A stretch of DNA of 64,000 nt from Linderina pennispora. Lineage: Eukaryota > Kickxellomycota > Kickxellomycetes > Kickxellales > Kickxellaceae. A model generated the notes under the pieces. That model saw only the letters and a program-made list of their open reading frames with translations, searched no databases and was not told the origin of the DNA. The translations under genes and the position numbers were made by a program. Positions 62,734 through 64,000 of this stretch are shown here, one piece after another (within the stretch, counting starts at the first letter, position 1; the number at the start of each line of letters is the position of its first letter). Where the stretch lies: positions 744,001-808,000 of the forward strand of contig NW_024468255.1 in the NCBI RefSeq assembly GCF_002104995.1, given 5' to 3'.

Positions 62734-64000
62734 CTAACAGTATTGATACTTGATGTGTTTAGTATCGTATGTGCTTGAACGTGTGCTTGAACGTGTGCTT
62801 GAACGTGTGGGAGTGAGCGAGTGAGCGAGTGAAAGTGGAATATTCTTACCTTATTATGCTTGTATTTGCGAGTACGAGAAATATAATTCGTTTGGATTGT
62901 AAGGAAGAAGAGAAGAGAAGAGAAACTGGCCAGCATGCGAGTGCGCAAGCTTTTATACCTGGATTTTTTGTTGCTGCTGGGGGTTCGACGCGTAATTTTT
63001 CGTCTCGACGTCAAAATCTGGCAAAGGAATCAGCAAGAATCTGGCCTGTAGATGAGTAGTGGATGATTCTATTCGTTGCCGGTTGTTCATGTCAACAAAC
63101 GATGCCATAGGTGCAATCGAGAAAAGGACATGAAGCGATTGTGCCCAGTATCGGGTGGCTGCCAGTGGTGGTCGGCTATTCCGTTGTTCTCCGACTGCTG
63201 AAGAATGATGGCAAGGTACCTACACCATACTTGCTGAATGGTCTGTGGGGAAGGGTAGAAAGGCGCAAAAAGGGTCCCAAGATTATGTAACGCAAGCCTA
63301 TATCCAAATACAGATATACCACAGTAACCGCTTCGATGGCTGCAAGGTAGATCTGCAGTAACTGCCATTTTTGAAATTTCAACCGAATTCGCCAAATGTC
63401 TTTTTCGAATTCAATGAATTCAGCGCATGTCGCTGGGGGAGGCAAGTATTTTATAGCGAGGGCAGCCTTTCTCGCTTTTCTCGCTTTTCTCTGATGTGGC
63501 ACTGGCCAGGAAAACCCCTCAGATAATCGATCGATATTGATGGGGGCAGCCCGGAGCTATACACGCGTACGTATGTGTACGCTCTTCTTTTGACTGATAC
63601 ACCCGCAGTCGTGGCTTTACAGCGGCTCTACCACTGTTCGATCTCAATAATAATCTACCTACCATTATGTTCCACAGTCGATACCGATATTGTCAAATGG
63701 CTATATGGTTCTTGCAAATCATATATTTGGAAATTGGATTCCCAAATCGCAGAGCTACTGAGGTCATAGCGCTAGTGCCAGTCGCAGTCAGCATGTACAT
63801 AGTTCTTACACCACGGCCTTGCTGTGGGTATTGATGGTTGTTGTAGACGGCTCCTCCCTTTATTGTAATTAATATAGCATAATTTAAGATGCTAATCCAC
63901 GAATGGTAGTTAGCAGACCGATGTCTATTCTAGTAAAGCCCATATGATTATTAAGACTCAAGAGCAGGCAAAGTTACTAGGTAAAGCGTCGGTTTGCCAG
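62734..64000. other. Upstream flank of the repeat gene and right edge
   Basis: 1.27 kb, AT-rich toward the right end. It contains the 12-bp direct repeat described next. Minus frames at 63087-63395 and 63176-63502 are open but overlap each other and lack motifs. No gene called. Confidence 0.45.
62771..62806. repeat. Three tandem copies of a 12-bp unit upstream of the repeat gene
   Basis: GTGCTTGAACGT is repeated three times without interruption, followed by two copies of an 8-bp GAGTGAGC-like unit (62810-62832). It lies 38-73 bp upstream of the ATG at 62733 on the minus strand, so in its likely leader or promoter. Confidence 0.8.

Noticed and set aside
63087-63502. Two overlapping minus-strand frames near the right edge
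   Set aside because: They compete for the same DNA in different frames and neither shows a domain or gene-like codon use.

Overview
This window is nuclear DNA from a fungus. It carries a proteasome subunit, a complex I subunit, COQ9, TOR, STT4, BUD6, an FG nucleoporin, an Sm protein and a eukaryotic tRNA-Glu. Genes are compact with few introns. Most confirmed introns are 75-116 bp, and coding regions are GC-rich at third codon positions. An exon-junction Y14 protein, complex I, divergent F-box-like proteins and very short first exons fit an early-diverging (zygomycete-grade) lineage such as Kickxellales. That placement is inference, not proof.

Layout. The left edge holds the first 73 codons of a mitochondrial asparaginyl-tRNA synthetase (minus). 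Next come the DBP3-type helicase, an amino acid transporter, proteasome alpha-3 (21-nt first exon), NDUFA1 (one intron) and a LisH/Ser-Asp-rich nucleolar-type protein, all plus. From 8.16 to 11.15 kb lies the left arm of a 3-kb inverted duplication (minus): a decayed gene, AIM32-like and HIT/FHIT genes, and the tail of a Y14 gene. STT4 (minus) then diverges from COQ9 (plus). An NDFIP/BSD2-type adaptor (minus, one intron) meets COQ9 tail to tail. A 2-kb gene-poor stretch leads to a giant two-LIM protein. From 29.1 to 33.3 kb there is AT-rich DNA with tRNA-Glu(CTC) and a decayed TOR kinase-domain fragment. Then follow an F-box-like gene, a CUE/DUF1771/SMR nuclease candidate (minus) divergent from a NUP50/NUP2-type nucleoporin, and the complete Y14-like gene leading into the right arm of the duplication (40.9-43.9 kb). 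After 1.6 kb of AT-rich DNA comes the intact TOR kinase gene (minus, three exons). An F-box-like gene, SmF and BUD6 follow (all minus). The last part holds a 1115-codon gene containing a 28-unit array of 24-residue repeats.

Most genes are housekeeping genes with no operon-like logic: ribosome biogenesis (DBP3, SRP40-like), mitochondria (AsnRS, NDUFA1, COQ9, AIM32), lipid and growth signalling (STT4, TOR), RNA processing (Y14, SmF), transport (NUP50) and cytoskeleton/polarity (BUD6, LIM protein). The points most worth a second look are: a TOR whose FATC tail has lost both redox cysteines and whose FRB has two changed rapamycin contacts; a TOR pseudogene about 14 kb away that looks more canonical than the intact gene at several positions; the near-identical inverted duplication with a more diverged edge; the 72-bp repeat gene; and repeated motifs in the LIM and Y14 proteins.
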